Shown here in pieces: positions 1 through 5,389 of a DNA stretch of 7,038 bases (position 1 is its first letter; each line of letters begins with the position of its first letter). The stretch is from Nitrospiraceae bacterium (lineage in GTDB: Bacteria > Nitrospirota > Nitrospiria > Nitrospirales > Nitrospiraceae): the NCBI GenBank assembly GCA_014534095.1, contig JACVSD010000087.1:1-7038 (forward strand), read 5' to 3'. A program made the translations under genes and the position numbers. Under the pieces are notes generated by a model. It was not told the DNA's origin. It saw only the letters and a list, made by a program, of their open reading frames with translations, and made no database searches.

Positions 1-71
1 AACGCCTTCATAGCTTCGGGCGCAAGAGTCTCGAGGGTTTTCAACTTGCTCAGATTGTTCAAGTCGTACAT
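1..71 (-). CDS. N-terminal fragment of a gene running off the left edge, probably carboxymuconolactone decarboxylase/AhpD-like
   Basis: The complement of 69-71 is an ATG. The frame stays open to the window edge and encodes 23 residues beginning MYDLNNLSKLKTLETLAPEA. A strong Shine-Dalgarno (AGGAGG, complement of about 81-86) sits 9 nt upstream, which supports a real start. The opening resembles, from recall, CMD-family (AhpD-like) proteins that begin MYDLxNLxKLKTLxxLAPEAMKAF; those are small all-helical proteins with a CxxC peroxidatic pair. The catalytic CxxC would lie beyond the window, so the assignment cannot be confirmed here. It lies 96 bp downstream of the methyltransferase on the same strand with no clear promoter or terminator between, so co-transcription is likely. 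The gene is near certain; the family is tentative. Confidence 0.6.
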   Translation of the reverse strand, partial: MYDLNNLSKLKTLETLAPEAMKA

Positions 72-167
72 GGCACCTGACCTCCTCTCCGGCATCCAGT
101 GTTGGAGTCCGGGCGAATGCGGTGTGGTGGGGGAACCGGTTTCGCGCGATACTAGGCACGACGCCTG

Positions 168-989
168 TCACGCCCGAATGCCGATCACTTCCAAGTATTC
201 GGCGAAGACCGTGGTACAGCCGTGCCCTGCCCGATTGTGCGCAGACCAGAGCGCTTCGAGTTCCCGGCTCAGACGCTCACGGCCTTCGTTGTCGAGTGAT
301 GCGAAGGCCTGGTGAATCGGTCCATAGTACAAACGGAAGAAGTCCACGACCTCCACGGGGGGAAAGGGATAACTGAACCTGTACTGGCGCCTCACTAGAG
401 TGAGGTCAGAAAGTCCCTTTCGGAGCCGTTCACGAACAGTCGTTTCATCGCCCCATAAGACCGGCGATGGCATGCCGGAGGGCGCAATGAATGCCGCGAC
501 GGTCTTGAACATCTGCCCAACGAAACCCTGCGGCGTCCAATTCGCCATGGCGACCGTACCACCGGGGCTACAGACTCGCAGCAGTTCCCCGGCGACCAAG
601 TCCGGCCGCGGGGCGAACATGGCACCGATCAGGGTCGCGACCACATCGAAGCTCGCATCCTTAAACGGCAGCGCCTCGGCGTCGGCTTCCTCGAACCGGG
701 CCTCCAACCCCTCCGATTCCGCACGAACACGTGCCCGCTCCACCAGATTCCCGGCGATGTCCACACCGGTCACCCGCAGGCCGTCCCGCGCGGCGATCAA
801 GGCTAGCTGGCCCGAGCCGCAGCCCACGTCTAGGAACTGGCTTCCAGGAGTCACGTCCAGGCGCTCGTAGAACTCTCGGGCACCCTGTTCCATGTATCGT
901 GAGAATCGATCGTAGTCACCGGCCATCCAAATCTGCTTCAGACGTGCCTTCACAGTGTTCATTTCAGGTACCTGGGTGCTGGTCGGCAT
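168..989 (-). CDS. Class I SAM-dependent methyltransferase (UbiE/Methyltransf_11-like), 273 aa
   Basis: This is a soluble Rossmann-fold methyltransferase that transfers a methyl group from S-adenosylmethionine to an unidentified acceptor. Motif I, FLDVGCGSG, is at residues 52-60. The acidic end of strand beta2 (GVDIA, about 75-79) should bind the ribose hydroxyls. A motif with DAEALPF followed by FDVV (about 101-115) matches motif II, and the post-motif segment RVCSPGGTVAMANW (about 138-152) is typical of the UbiE/COQ5 group. The C-terminal third (aromatic-rich, FSYPFPP and FFRLYYGP) probably forms the acceptor lid. The start at 989 is supported by AAAGGAG ending about 6 nt upstream. An in-frame ATG at residue 10 is possible but has no comparable ribosome-binding site. 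Length is normal for the family. It is followed on the same strand by the CMD-like gene and preceded by a 380-bp gap with its own candidate promoter and palindromes. Family call secure; substrate unknown. Confidence 0.93.
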   Translation of the reverse strand: MPTSTQVPEMNTVKARLKQIWMAGDYDRFSRYMEQGAREFYERLDVTPGSQFLDVGCGSGQLALIAARDGLRVTGVDIAGNLVERARVRAESEGLEARFEEADAEALPFKDASFDVVATLIGAMFAPRPDLVAGELLRVCSPGGTVAMANWTPQGFVGQMFKTVAAFIAPSGMPSPVLWGDETTVRERLRKGLSDLTLVRRQYRFSYPFPPVEVVDFFRLYYGPIHQAFASLDNEGRERLSRELEALWSAHNRAGHGCTTVFAEYLEVIGIRA

Positions 990-1010
990 GATGTGCTCCT
1001 TTCGTGTGTG

Positions 1011-1023
1011 GTAACCGCGTTAC
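1011..1023. repeat. Inverted repeat GTAAC-CGC-GTTAC in the methyltransferase leader
   Basis: Perfect 5-bp arms surround a 3-bp centre. The repeat lies between the methyltransferase ribosome-binding site and its putative -10 box, so it would be in the 5' UTR or initial transcribed region. This is a typical position for a repressor operator. A short arm like this can arise by chance, so the functional reading is tentative. Confidence 0.4.
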
Positions 1024-1030
1024 AGCCATC

Positions 1031-1059
1031 ACTATAAGACGCGACCGTTGGGTAGTCTT
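1031..1059 (-). promoter_or_regulatory. Putative promoter of the methyltransferase gene (TATAGT -10, weak -35)
   Basis: On the minus strand, TATAGT (complement of 1031-1036) is a 5/6 match to the sigma70 -10 box and lies about 42 nt upstream of the ATG. The hexamer 17 nt further up, AAGACT (complement of 1054-1059), matches the -35 consensus at only three positions. A weak -35 overlapped by an inverted repeat is what one expects of a regulated promoter, but the match alone is modest. Confidence 0.35.
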
Positions 1060-1061
1060 AT
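1034..1061. repeat. Inverted repeat ATAAGAC-N14-GTCTTAT over the methyltransferase promoter
   Basis: Perfect 7-bp arms lie at 1034-1040 and 1055-1061, with centres 21 bp apart (two helical turns). Read on the minus strand, the arms overlap the putative -10 (TATAGT) and the poor -35 region. The sequence TAAGACGC, which extends one arm, recurs at 1094-1101. The geometry suits a dimeric regulator binding one face of the DNA. Function is inferred from position only. Confidence 0.45.
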
Positions 1062-1314
1062 CCAGGCGTCTGGTTCTCTTGACCGAGGCGTGCTAAGACG
1101 CCCTTTCGTTGGTCCCGCGTCCAGGAAACTTAGCCGGCGCCGCATCCGCCGAGCGTAGGAACGCTGCCGCACACCGGCTTGGAAGGCATCGACGGGACCT
1201 GGTAAGCCCATTGTCCTGTCGAGGCCGAGGCTGCGCTGGCGCGTCACTCAGTAGGATGGAGACTATGGATGGGCTGACTCGTGGTCTGAGACATGGGCGG
1301 CGCTGGGCCGAACA

Positions 1315-1354
1315 AGCAAAAAAGGAGGAAACAATCTCTGGGCCGGGTCGCCCG
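1315..1354 (-). terminator. Possible weak terminator of the decarboxylase-like gene
   Basis: Sixteen to twenty-five nt past the stop codon on the minus strand there is a short hairpin, CGGG-CGA-CCCG (complement of 1344-1354). A pyrimidine-rich tract containing six consecutive T follows (complement of about 1317-1330). The T tract is about 20 nt from the stem and the stem has only 4 bp, so this is a poor intrinsic terminator. Confidence 0.25.
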
Positions 1355-1369
1355 TACCGTCACGGAAGA

Positions 1370-2326
1370 TCAAAACTCTTGCAACAGTCTTCCCGCACCG
1401 ACCAACGGCCGATCGAATCCGTTCTCGCGAAGGGCGTACCAGAAGAGCACCGCATTGATGCCCAGGATCGGAATCCCTAACACGGGTTCTAGCCGCTCCG
1501 CTACGTCGATGAGACTCATGTTCGTACCGCACTGCACGATCGCGTCCAGTTGATGACGTTCAGTCGCCAACAACTCCATGATCGACTTCTCCTTGGCCCA
1601 GTCCGGGACATGGGCAATATGGAGTGCATTCGCGCAGGAGAACCCCACGGCCGACGCCACTTCGAATCCCAAATCTTCGAACATGCGCGTCGCGTTCTCG
1701 TTGCCCTTCTTATCGAATGGCGTGAGGAGTCCGATTCGCTTGGCGCCGTACTTGCCAAGCGCCGGGACAATAGCATCATGCCATGTCGCCCACGACAGTC
1801 CGGAAGTGGCTTCCAGCTCCGCCATGGGCGCTCGGATCGGCTCTATGCCGCTCAAAATGTGCTCCAAACTCATGCCCATGATCATGTACTGCGGCTCTGC
1901 CAGCAATGCGGTGGCCACCGCGGATGTGAGTCCATTCAAAAACTGGGTTTTATACTCTTCCAGATCGGCTTCGGTTTCCAGCCGCGGCCTGGGCGTCATC
2001 ACGTTGACGGTGTGCAGGCCGACCCCTCGTAGCCCGCCAGGTCCCTGGTTCTTGAAGATGATGCTCCACAGCTCATGCTCCATGCTGGTATTGGTCGCCG
2101 GAATCACGAGCCCGAATTTTCTCCGAAAGCTTCGCACATCCGGATAGCCTCGGGACGAGCGGATCTCGCCAAAGTGCGGGACAGGTCTGCCATTCAGAAT
2201 CAGACCTGGAGGAGCGAGCGCGGGCATCGGCGGAACGTTCACATCCGGTATCGTAATGGGCTTTCCGGACAAGCGACCCACGATGGTCCGGGGTCCGCGT
2301 TCTACTGCGTGCTGCGGCTCTCTCAT
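1370..2326 (-). CDS. Asp/Glu racemase superfamily enzyme, arylmalonate decarboxylase/maleate isomerase-like, 318 aa
   Basis: The fold group is that of arylmalonate decarboxylase (AMDase), maleate cis-trans isomerase and Asp/Glu racemases, which act on small dicarboxylates through cysteine chemistry. Visible motifs are the N-terminal substrate loop PATNTSMEHE (residues 76-85), MGMSL (149-153), corresponding to the AMDase MGTSL oxyanion-hole loop, and VQCGTNM with Cys266, corresponding to the second catalytic cysteine. The cysteine found in the first loop of isomerases and racemases is absent, as in AMDase. Residues 1-65 are a proline-rich extension (for example NVPPMPALAPP) absent from the roughly 240-250-aa canonical enzymes. 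The ATG at 2326 is preferred because AAAGGA sits 8-9 nt upstream and a TTGACA-N17-GAGAAT promoter lies just before it. The frame stays open further upstream, to an ATG at 2614 (SD-like GGAAGGAG, but only about 3 nt away) and beyond, but those residues look non-conserved. Natural substrate unknown. Confidence 0.85.
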   Translation of the reverse strand: MREPQHAVERGPRTIVGRLSGKPITIPDVNVPPMPALAPPGLILNGRPVPHFGEIRSSRGYPDVRSFRRKFGLVIPATNTSMEHELWSIIFKNQGPGGLRGVGLHTVNVMTPRPRLETEADLEEYKTQFLNGLTSAVATALLAEPQYMIMGMSLEHILSGIEPIRAPMAELEATSGLSWATWHDAIVPALGKYGAKRIGLLTPFDKKGNENATRMFEDLGFEVASAVGFSCANALHIAHVPDWAKEKSIMELLATERHQLDAIVQCGTNMSLIDVAERLEPVLGIPILGINAVLFWYALRENGFDRPLVGAGRLLQEF

Positions 2327-2356
2327 GATGTTTATCCTTTGCACCGAGTGGGCGAG

Positions 2357-2385
2357 ATTCTCGATGAATCGGAGGACGGTGTCAA
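2357..2385 (-). promoter_or_regulatory. Strong sigma70-type promoter for the decarboxylase-like gene
   Basis: On the minus strand, a perfect -35 TTGACA (complement of 2380-2385) is separated by exactly 17 nt from GAGAAT (complement of 2357-2362; four of six -10 positions match). The predicted transcription start near 2350 gives a leader of about 24 nt that contains the AAAGGA ribosome-binding site and ends at the ATG at 2326. This arrangement decides the choice of start for that gene. Confidence 0.6.
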
Positions 2386-2662
2386 ACGATGGCGCGCCAG
2401 ACTCCTCGGCGTACGCAGGGAATACGAACAGACGGCTTAACAAGGCTTGTACCCGACGCACGTACCGCACGCGTTGTTTCCGAGCGCCGTACGAGGAAGA
2501 ACAAGCGGCACGCTTGTGCGGGCCGGCGGATTGATGCGGCGGCCGGTCTCGCTCAGCTTTGAGTATGCCGACAACCCCCTGGACGGGTGCGCCGGCCTCT
2601 TCATTGGTGCTCATTGACTCCTTCCCGGCCAAGGAAGTACCTTTCCGCCGAGGAGGCTTCGC
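2386..2662. other. Divergent intergenic region between the decarboxylase-like and GNAT genes
   Basis: If the ATG at 2326 is correct, 336 bp separate the two divergent genes, and the left 60 bp hold the decarboxylase promoter. The remainder is open on the minus strand in frame with the downstream enzyme. It starts at an ATG at 2614 and would encode about 96 extra residues of undistinguished composition, ending in a more protein-like stretch (ESGAPSFDTVLRFIENLAH). This could be an N-terminal extension, a decayed small gene, or chance. On plus, TTGACT (2614-2619) and TACCTT (2638-2643) with an 18-nt spacer are a marginal promoter candidate for the acetyltransferase. Confidence 0.35.
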
Positions 2663-3520
2663 ATGAACACCCTGTTCCGATCCGGGACTGTCGATGATGC
2701 TGCGGCCTGCGGGACCATCTGCTATGAGGCCTTCAAGGCCATTTCCGAGCAGCACAATTTTCCCCCGGATTTTCCTACCTCCGACATGGCGGTGGGCCTG
2801 CTGACGATGGTGCTGTCACGGCCGGATGTGTATTCGGTGATTGCTGAAATGGATGGTCGGGTGATTGGCAGCAACTTCCTATGGGAAGGCGATATTATTG
2901 CCGGGGTGGGGCCGATCACCGTCGCACCGGCCGCGCAAAATAGCTCGGTGGGACGTCACCTGATGGAGCGGGTCCTTGTGCGGGCCTCAGAAGGAGCGCA
3001 GGTCGGCGTCCGACTCGTTCAGGCCGCGTACCACAACCGCTCGCTGTCTCTGTACACCAAGCTGGGATTTCAAGGCCGCGAGCCTCTGTCGGTCTTGCAA
3101 GGACCGCCGGTGAACGTCGCGATCCCTGGTTATCGAGTGCGGTCGGCGAGGCCGGCGGATCTCAGCGCGTGCGATGCCCTCTGCGAGAAGGTTCATGGAC
3201 ACAAGCGGCACGGCGAGACAGCGTACGCGATCAGCGCAGGCACGGCGAAGGTGGTGGAGCATGGCGGCGAGATCACGGGCTATGGAACCGACGTCGGATT
3301 TTTTGCGCACGCGGTAGGCCGAACCAATGAAGAACTGAAAGCGCTGATTGGGGCCGCAGAGGCATTTACCGGGCCGGGGTTTTTGCTACCGACGCGAAAT
3401 GCCGACCTCCTGCGATGGTGTTTGACGCACGGGTTACGCGTCACGCAACCGATGACCCTCATGAGTCGCGGCCTCTATCAGAAACCGGCCGGCGCCTTTC
3501 TTCCATCAATCCTGTATTGA
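2663..3520 (+). CDS. GNAT-family N-acetyltransferase with two tandem GNAT-like domains, 285 aa
   Basis: A predicted cytoplasmic acetyl-CoA-dependent acyltransferase with unknown acceptor. The N-terminal domain (about 1-140) is a clear GNAT fold: beta-strand YSVIAEMDGRVIGSNFL (57-73), motif A GPITVAP (83-89) followed by the CoA pyrophosphate loop QNSSVGRHL (92-100), and motif B NRSLSLYTKLGF (125-136). The first glycine of the usual Q/R-x-x-G-x-G/A loop is serine here. After a linker, residues about 155-285 begin YRVRSARPADLSACDALC and look like a second, degenerate GNAT half without a recognisable CoA loop. This layout is seen in two-domain GNATs such as the YitH/Eis-like groups. GAGGAGG lies 6 nt upstream of the ATG, so the start is firm. 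It stands alone on plus, divergent from the decarboxylase-like gene and convergent with the 69-aa ORF. Confidence 0.92.
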   Translation: MNTLFRSGTVDDAAACGTICYEAFKAISEQHNFPPDFPTSDMAVGLLTMVLSRPDVYSVIAEMDGRVIGSNFLWEGDIIAGVGPITVAPAAQNSSVGRHLMERVLVRASEGAQVGVRLVQAAYHNRSLSLYTKLGFQGREPLSVLQGPPVNVAIPGYRVRSARPADLSACDALCEKVHGHKRHGETAYAISAGTAKVVEHGGEITGYGTDVGFFAHAVGRTNEELKALIGAAEAFTGPGFLLPTRNADLLRWCLTHGLRVTQPMTLMSRGLYQKPAGAFLPSILY

Positions 3521-3621
3521 AGGCAGTCCTCGCTGAGTGACCAGCGTTCCGGACCGAGGCGCCGGCTCATCTGGATCGATCGTTCTACTATTGTGCTCCT
3601 CCTGCCCTAATTGTCTTCGGC
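3521..3621. other. Convergent intergenic spacer, nothing recognised
   Basis: About 100 bp lie between the acetyltransferase stop and the stop of the 69-aa gene. I see no GC-rich stem followed by a T tract on either strand, so no intrinsic terminator can be called. Confidence 0.4.
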
Positions 3622-3831
3622 CTAACGTTTTAAGACATTCCGTTTGCGACGCGCCGGAGGCCGTGAATCGGAGTCCCTCGTGGCCGCATACCGCGCGCAT
3701 TCGTCCGCGGTGTACAAACGGACATGATATTCCCGCTCCAATTTCAGTCGTGCCGGCACGCTCCCGCCGGCCGCGGCCTGCAATAACGACCGCCGCTCCT
3801 CGAGTTCCGGATCAGGCATGAACGAGGCCAT
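3622..3831 (-). CDS. Uncharacterised 69-aa protein
   Basis: I do not recognise this protein. It begins MASFMPDPELEERRSLLQ and is highly charged, with a probable helix at residues 8-20 and a segment rich in Arg/Tyr/Leu (LKLEREYHVRLYTADE) at about 29-44. Its tail is strongly basic (RPPARRKRNVLKR). It has no signal peptide or membrane segment and one cysteine (about residue 45). The start is supported by GGGAGG placed 5 nt upstream of the ATG. An in-frame ATG at residue 5 is less well placed. It begins 65 bp after the stop of the glycosyltransferase on the same strand and is probably transcribed with it. The basic tail could bind nucleic acid or an acidic partner, but this is speculation. The good ribosome-binding site and protein-like composition argue against a chance frame. 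Confidence 0.62.
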   Translation of the reverse strand: MASFMPDPELEERRSLLQAAAGGSVPARLKLEREYHVRLYTADECARYAATRDSDSRPPARRKRNVLKR

Positions 3832-3852
3832 TCCACCCTCCCTTTCATGACC

Positions 3853-3866
3853 CAGCGGGGCCGCTG
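3853..3866. repeat. Perfect inverted repeat CAGCGG-GG-CCGCTG before the 69-aa gene
   Basis: As RNA this gives a 5-bp GC stem with a 4-nt loop. It lies in the 65-nt gap between the glycosyltransferase stop and the ribosome-binding site of the 69-aa gene. No T tract follows, so it is not a classical terminator. It could act as a 3' stabilising hairpin for the upstream message or modulate translation of the small gene. Evidence is positional only. Confidence 0.35.
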
Positions 3867-3896
3867 CCGTGAGAGTCCCGTGAAGGTGCCCCCAGG

Positions 3897-5027
3897 TCAG
3901 GCCGTACCCGCCTGCGGAACGACCAGCCCGGTCGCAGGCATGCGGCGCCGACTGCCCAAGCGCGATGGCCGACCATTGGCGAACATCTTCGGGCGCGCCG
4001 CCAACGCCGTCATGCGCTCATACAGGGCCACATAGTCTTCGGCCATGCGTTGCACCGTAAACCGCGCCTCGAATGAGTCGCGGCATCGCTGCCGTTGGAT
4101 CTGCGGCAGGCGGTCGATCGCCGACACCATTTCATCGATGTTCTCACAAATGAATCCCGTGACGCCGTCTTCGATGATTTCCGGAATCGATCCACGCCGA
4201 TAGGCAAGCACCGGCGTCCCGCAGGCCAGCGCCTCAATGAGGACGAGCCCAAACGGCTCGGGCCAGTCATAGGTGCAGAGCACGGCGGCCGCCTCTCCGA
4301 GGAAATCGCATTTTTCGGCATCCGTAATTTCTCCCACATATTCCACAAGCGGATGCTCCATCAGGGGCGCAATTTGCCTTTCGAAGTACTCGCGATCGAC
4401 CGGATCCACTTTGGCGGCAATACGAAGCGGCATGCCCACCCGTTTGGCGATTTCAATCGCATGGTCCGGCCGCTTCTCCGGACAGATACGGCCGAGGTAC
4501 GCGAGATACGACCCGCCCGCGGGATGAAACGAGTAGATGTCCGGCAGCCCGTGATAGACCGTGCCCTGCCAGTTGGCATTTGGTAACGGCCTGCGCTGTG
4601 CGTCGGAAATCGACACGACCGGCATGTCGGCATACTCCTCGAAGACGGGGACCAATTCAGGAAGATCCAACCGTCCATGCAGGGTGGTGAGGACCGGCCT
4701 GGCGCAGCGACGGCTCAACGGAAAGCTTAAACAGTCCAAATGAGAGTGAATGATATCGAATTGCTCGGCCTCCGCCCCTAATGCCTGCTCTTGCATCAGA
4801 ACGAGCGGCGCGTCCCGGTTGATCGGCCCTCCGCTATGGAGCCGCAGCGCATCGGAACAAGCCGGCCGGAGGCGGGCCGTGGTTTGAGAGTCTCCGCTCG
4901 CAAACAGGGTCACGTCATGGCCCTGGCGCACGAGCTCTTCGGTGATATAGGAGACGATTCGTTCAGTGCCTCCGTACAGCTTGGGGGGTACGCTTTCCCA
5001 GAGAGGTGCGACTTGTGCGATCTTCAT
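3897..5027 (-). CDS. GT4-family glycosyltransferase (GT-B fold), 376 aa
   Basis: A retaining, nucleotide-sugar-dependent glycosyltransferase, likely acting at the cytoplasmic face in polysaccharide, glycolipid or trehalose/sucrose-type synthesis; acceptor unknown. The N-terminal Rossmann domain begins MKIAQVAPLWES, with the glycine-rich loop YGGTER (18-23) and HSHLD (94-98). THE HG of LHGRLD lies at about 117. The C-terminal donor-binding domain starts near residue 173 with YLGRICPEKRPD (about 178-188), and the E-x7-E signature region EPFGLVLIEALACGTP is at about 258-273. The final 35 residues are arginine-rich and poorly structured (SRLGSRRRMPATG). The ATG at 5027 has AAAGGA about 10 nt upstream within AGGACCGTCCT, a near-palindrome that could partly mask it. 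It is preceded by a candidate sigma54 promoter and followed by the 69-aa gene. The family is secure; the specific reaction is not. Confidence 0.93.
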   Translation of the reverse strand: MKIAQVAPLWESVPPKLYGGTERIVSYITEELVRQGHDVTLFASGDSQTTARLRPACSDALRLHSGGPINRDAPLVLMQEQALGAEAEQFDIIHSHLDCLSFPLSRRCARPVLTTLHGRLDLPELVPVFEEYADMPVVSISDAQRRPLPNANWQGTVYHGLPDIYSFHPAGGSYLAYLGRICPEKRPDHAIEIAKRVGMPLRIAAKVDPVDREYFERQIAPLMEHPLVEYVGEITDAEKCDFLGEAAAVLCTYDWPEPFGLVLIEALACGTPVLAYRRGSIPEIIEDGVTGFICENIDEMVSAIDRLPQIQRQRCRDSFEARFTVQRMAEDYVALYERMTALAARPKMFANGRPSRLGSRRRMPATGLVVPQAGTA

Positions 5028-5183
5028 GTAGGACGGTCCTTTCTTTGTGTCTTGTGATCAAGGCCCCCGGGATGGTCTCGTCGCCGTTTGCCCACCCCAA
5101 CGACATCCCGACCACCGTCGCTCTTCAGGGTGACGCAACCCGGATGTTCCGAGACCGTGCCACGCCTGTTAGAACCGGGAATT

Positions 5184-5199
5184 TGCACGTGACGTGCCA
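5184..5199 (-). promoter_or_regulatory. Candidate sigma54 (RpoN) -24/-12 promoter for the glycosyltransferase
   Basis: On the minus strand the sequence is TGGCACGTCACGTGCA. The sigma54 consensus is TGGCAC-N5-TTGCW. Every consensus base matches except the first T of the -12 element (G here), and the invariant GG and GC are exactly 10 nt apart. The predicted start near 5173 gives a leader of about 145 nt. The core is also a perfect 13-bp palindrome (GCACGT-G-ACGTGC, 5185-5197), so it could instead be a regulator site. I see no convincing sigma70 promoter for the gene. Confidence 0.45.
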
Positions 5200-5267
5200 T
5201 GTCAGCATCGCATAAATCGTAAGCCGAGAGCGGCGTTTTGCAATGCCTAGAGCTTTCACTAGCGGTG

Positions 5268-5284
5268 TGCCCATTCAATGGGCA
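5268..5284. promoter_or_regulatory. Perfect 17-bp palindrome, possible activator (NtrC-type) site
   Basis: TGCCCATT-C-AATGGGCA has eight perfectly paired positions around one central base. Its TGC-N11-GCA spacing is that of NtrC-type upstream activator sites (TGCACC-N5-GGTGCA). It is centred about 103 bp upstream of the predicted sigma54 start at about 5173, the usual enhancer distance. It also lies about 106 bp upstream of the ATG at 5390 and might regulate that gene instead. The A tract after it on plus rules out an intrinsic terminator. Confidence 0.5.
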
Positions 5285-5389
5285 GGCAAAAAAACGACGA
5301 TAGCGCGGTTTTGATTCACGATGAACGCGCCTCATCTTTGCAGTACACTATTGGGAAGCGACTGCGATCTTGGCATGGGAGGACCAGCG

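Larger units (their letters stand above)
990..1369. other. 380-bp gene-free interval between the methyltransferase and the decarboxylase-like gene
   Basis: No reading frame here shows a recognisable protein, a good ribosome-binding site with a start codon, or convincing codon bias. The right-hand end (about 1315-1354) may hold a weak terminator for the upstream gene. The left-hand end (990-1101) holds the methyltransferase leader with its palindromes. I see nothing I can name between about 1102 and 1310. Confidence 0.5.
5028..5389. other. 362-bp divergent intergenic region
   Basis: This separates the glycosyltransferase (minus) from the discoidin-like gene (plus). It holds the candidate sigma54 promoter and the 17-bp palindrome. 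A weak plus-strand promoter candidate is ATGAAC (5321-5326), N17, TACACT (5344-5349), which would give a leader of about 34 nt. The frame open from an ATG at 5321 is rejected as the start of the plus-strand gene. No coding potential is seen elsewhere in the region. Confidence 0.45.

Noticed and set aside
134..141. AACCGGTT palindrome between the methyltransferase and the left-edge gene
   Set aside because: An eight-base palindrome is expected by chance in several kilobases and nothing around it suggests a promoter or operator.
400..870. Long plus-strand open frame opposite the methyltransferase
   Set aside because: It is antisense to a gene with clear catalytic motifs and encodes a Ser/Arg/Pro-rich sequence with no family resemblance, as expected of a shadow of GC-rich codons.
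1317..1335. Strong SD-like sequence AAAAAAGGAGG on plus
   Set aside because: No ATG, GTG or TTG follows at a usable distance with a supported frame. It is better read as the pyrimidine tract of the opposite strand after the decarboxylase-like gene.
1109..1480. Plus-strand open frame of 123 codons entering the decarboxylase-like gene
   Set aside because: No ribosome-binding site, arginine-rich non-protein-like composition, and overlap with the 3' end of a real gene on the other strand.
1550..2147. Two overlapping plus-strand frames opposite the decarboxylase-like gene
   Set aside because: Both are shadows of the minus-strand coding sequence, without start signals or recognisable domains.
3612..3637. 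Inverted repeat TGTCTT-N14-AAGACA at the end of the 69-aa gene, resembling the GTCTTAT arms upstream of the methyltransferase
   Set aside because: Only 6-bp arms with a long loop, no T tract, and a different arm sequence and context. Probably chance.
5268..5284. 17-bp palindrome as an intrinsic terminator
   Set aside because: The tract that follows on plus is A-rich, and on minus the T run precedes the stem, so neither strand has stem-then-U-tract order. It also lies between divergent genes.
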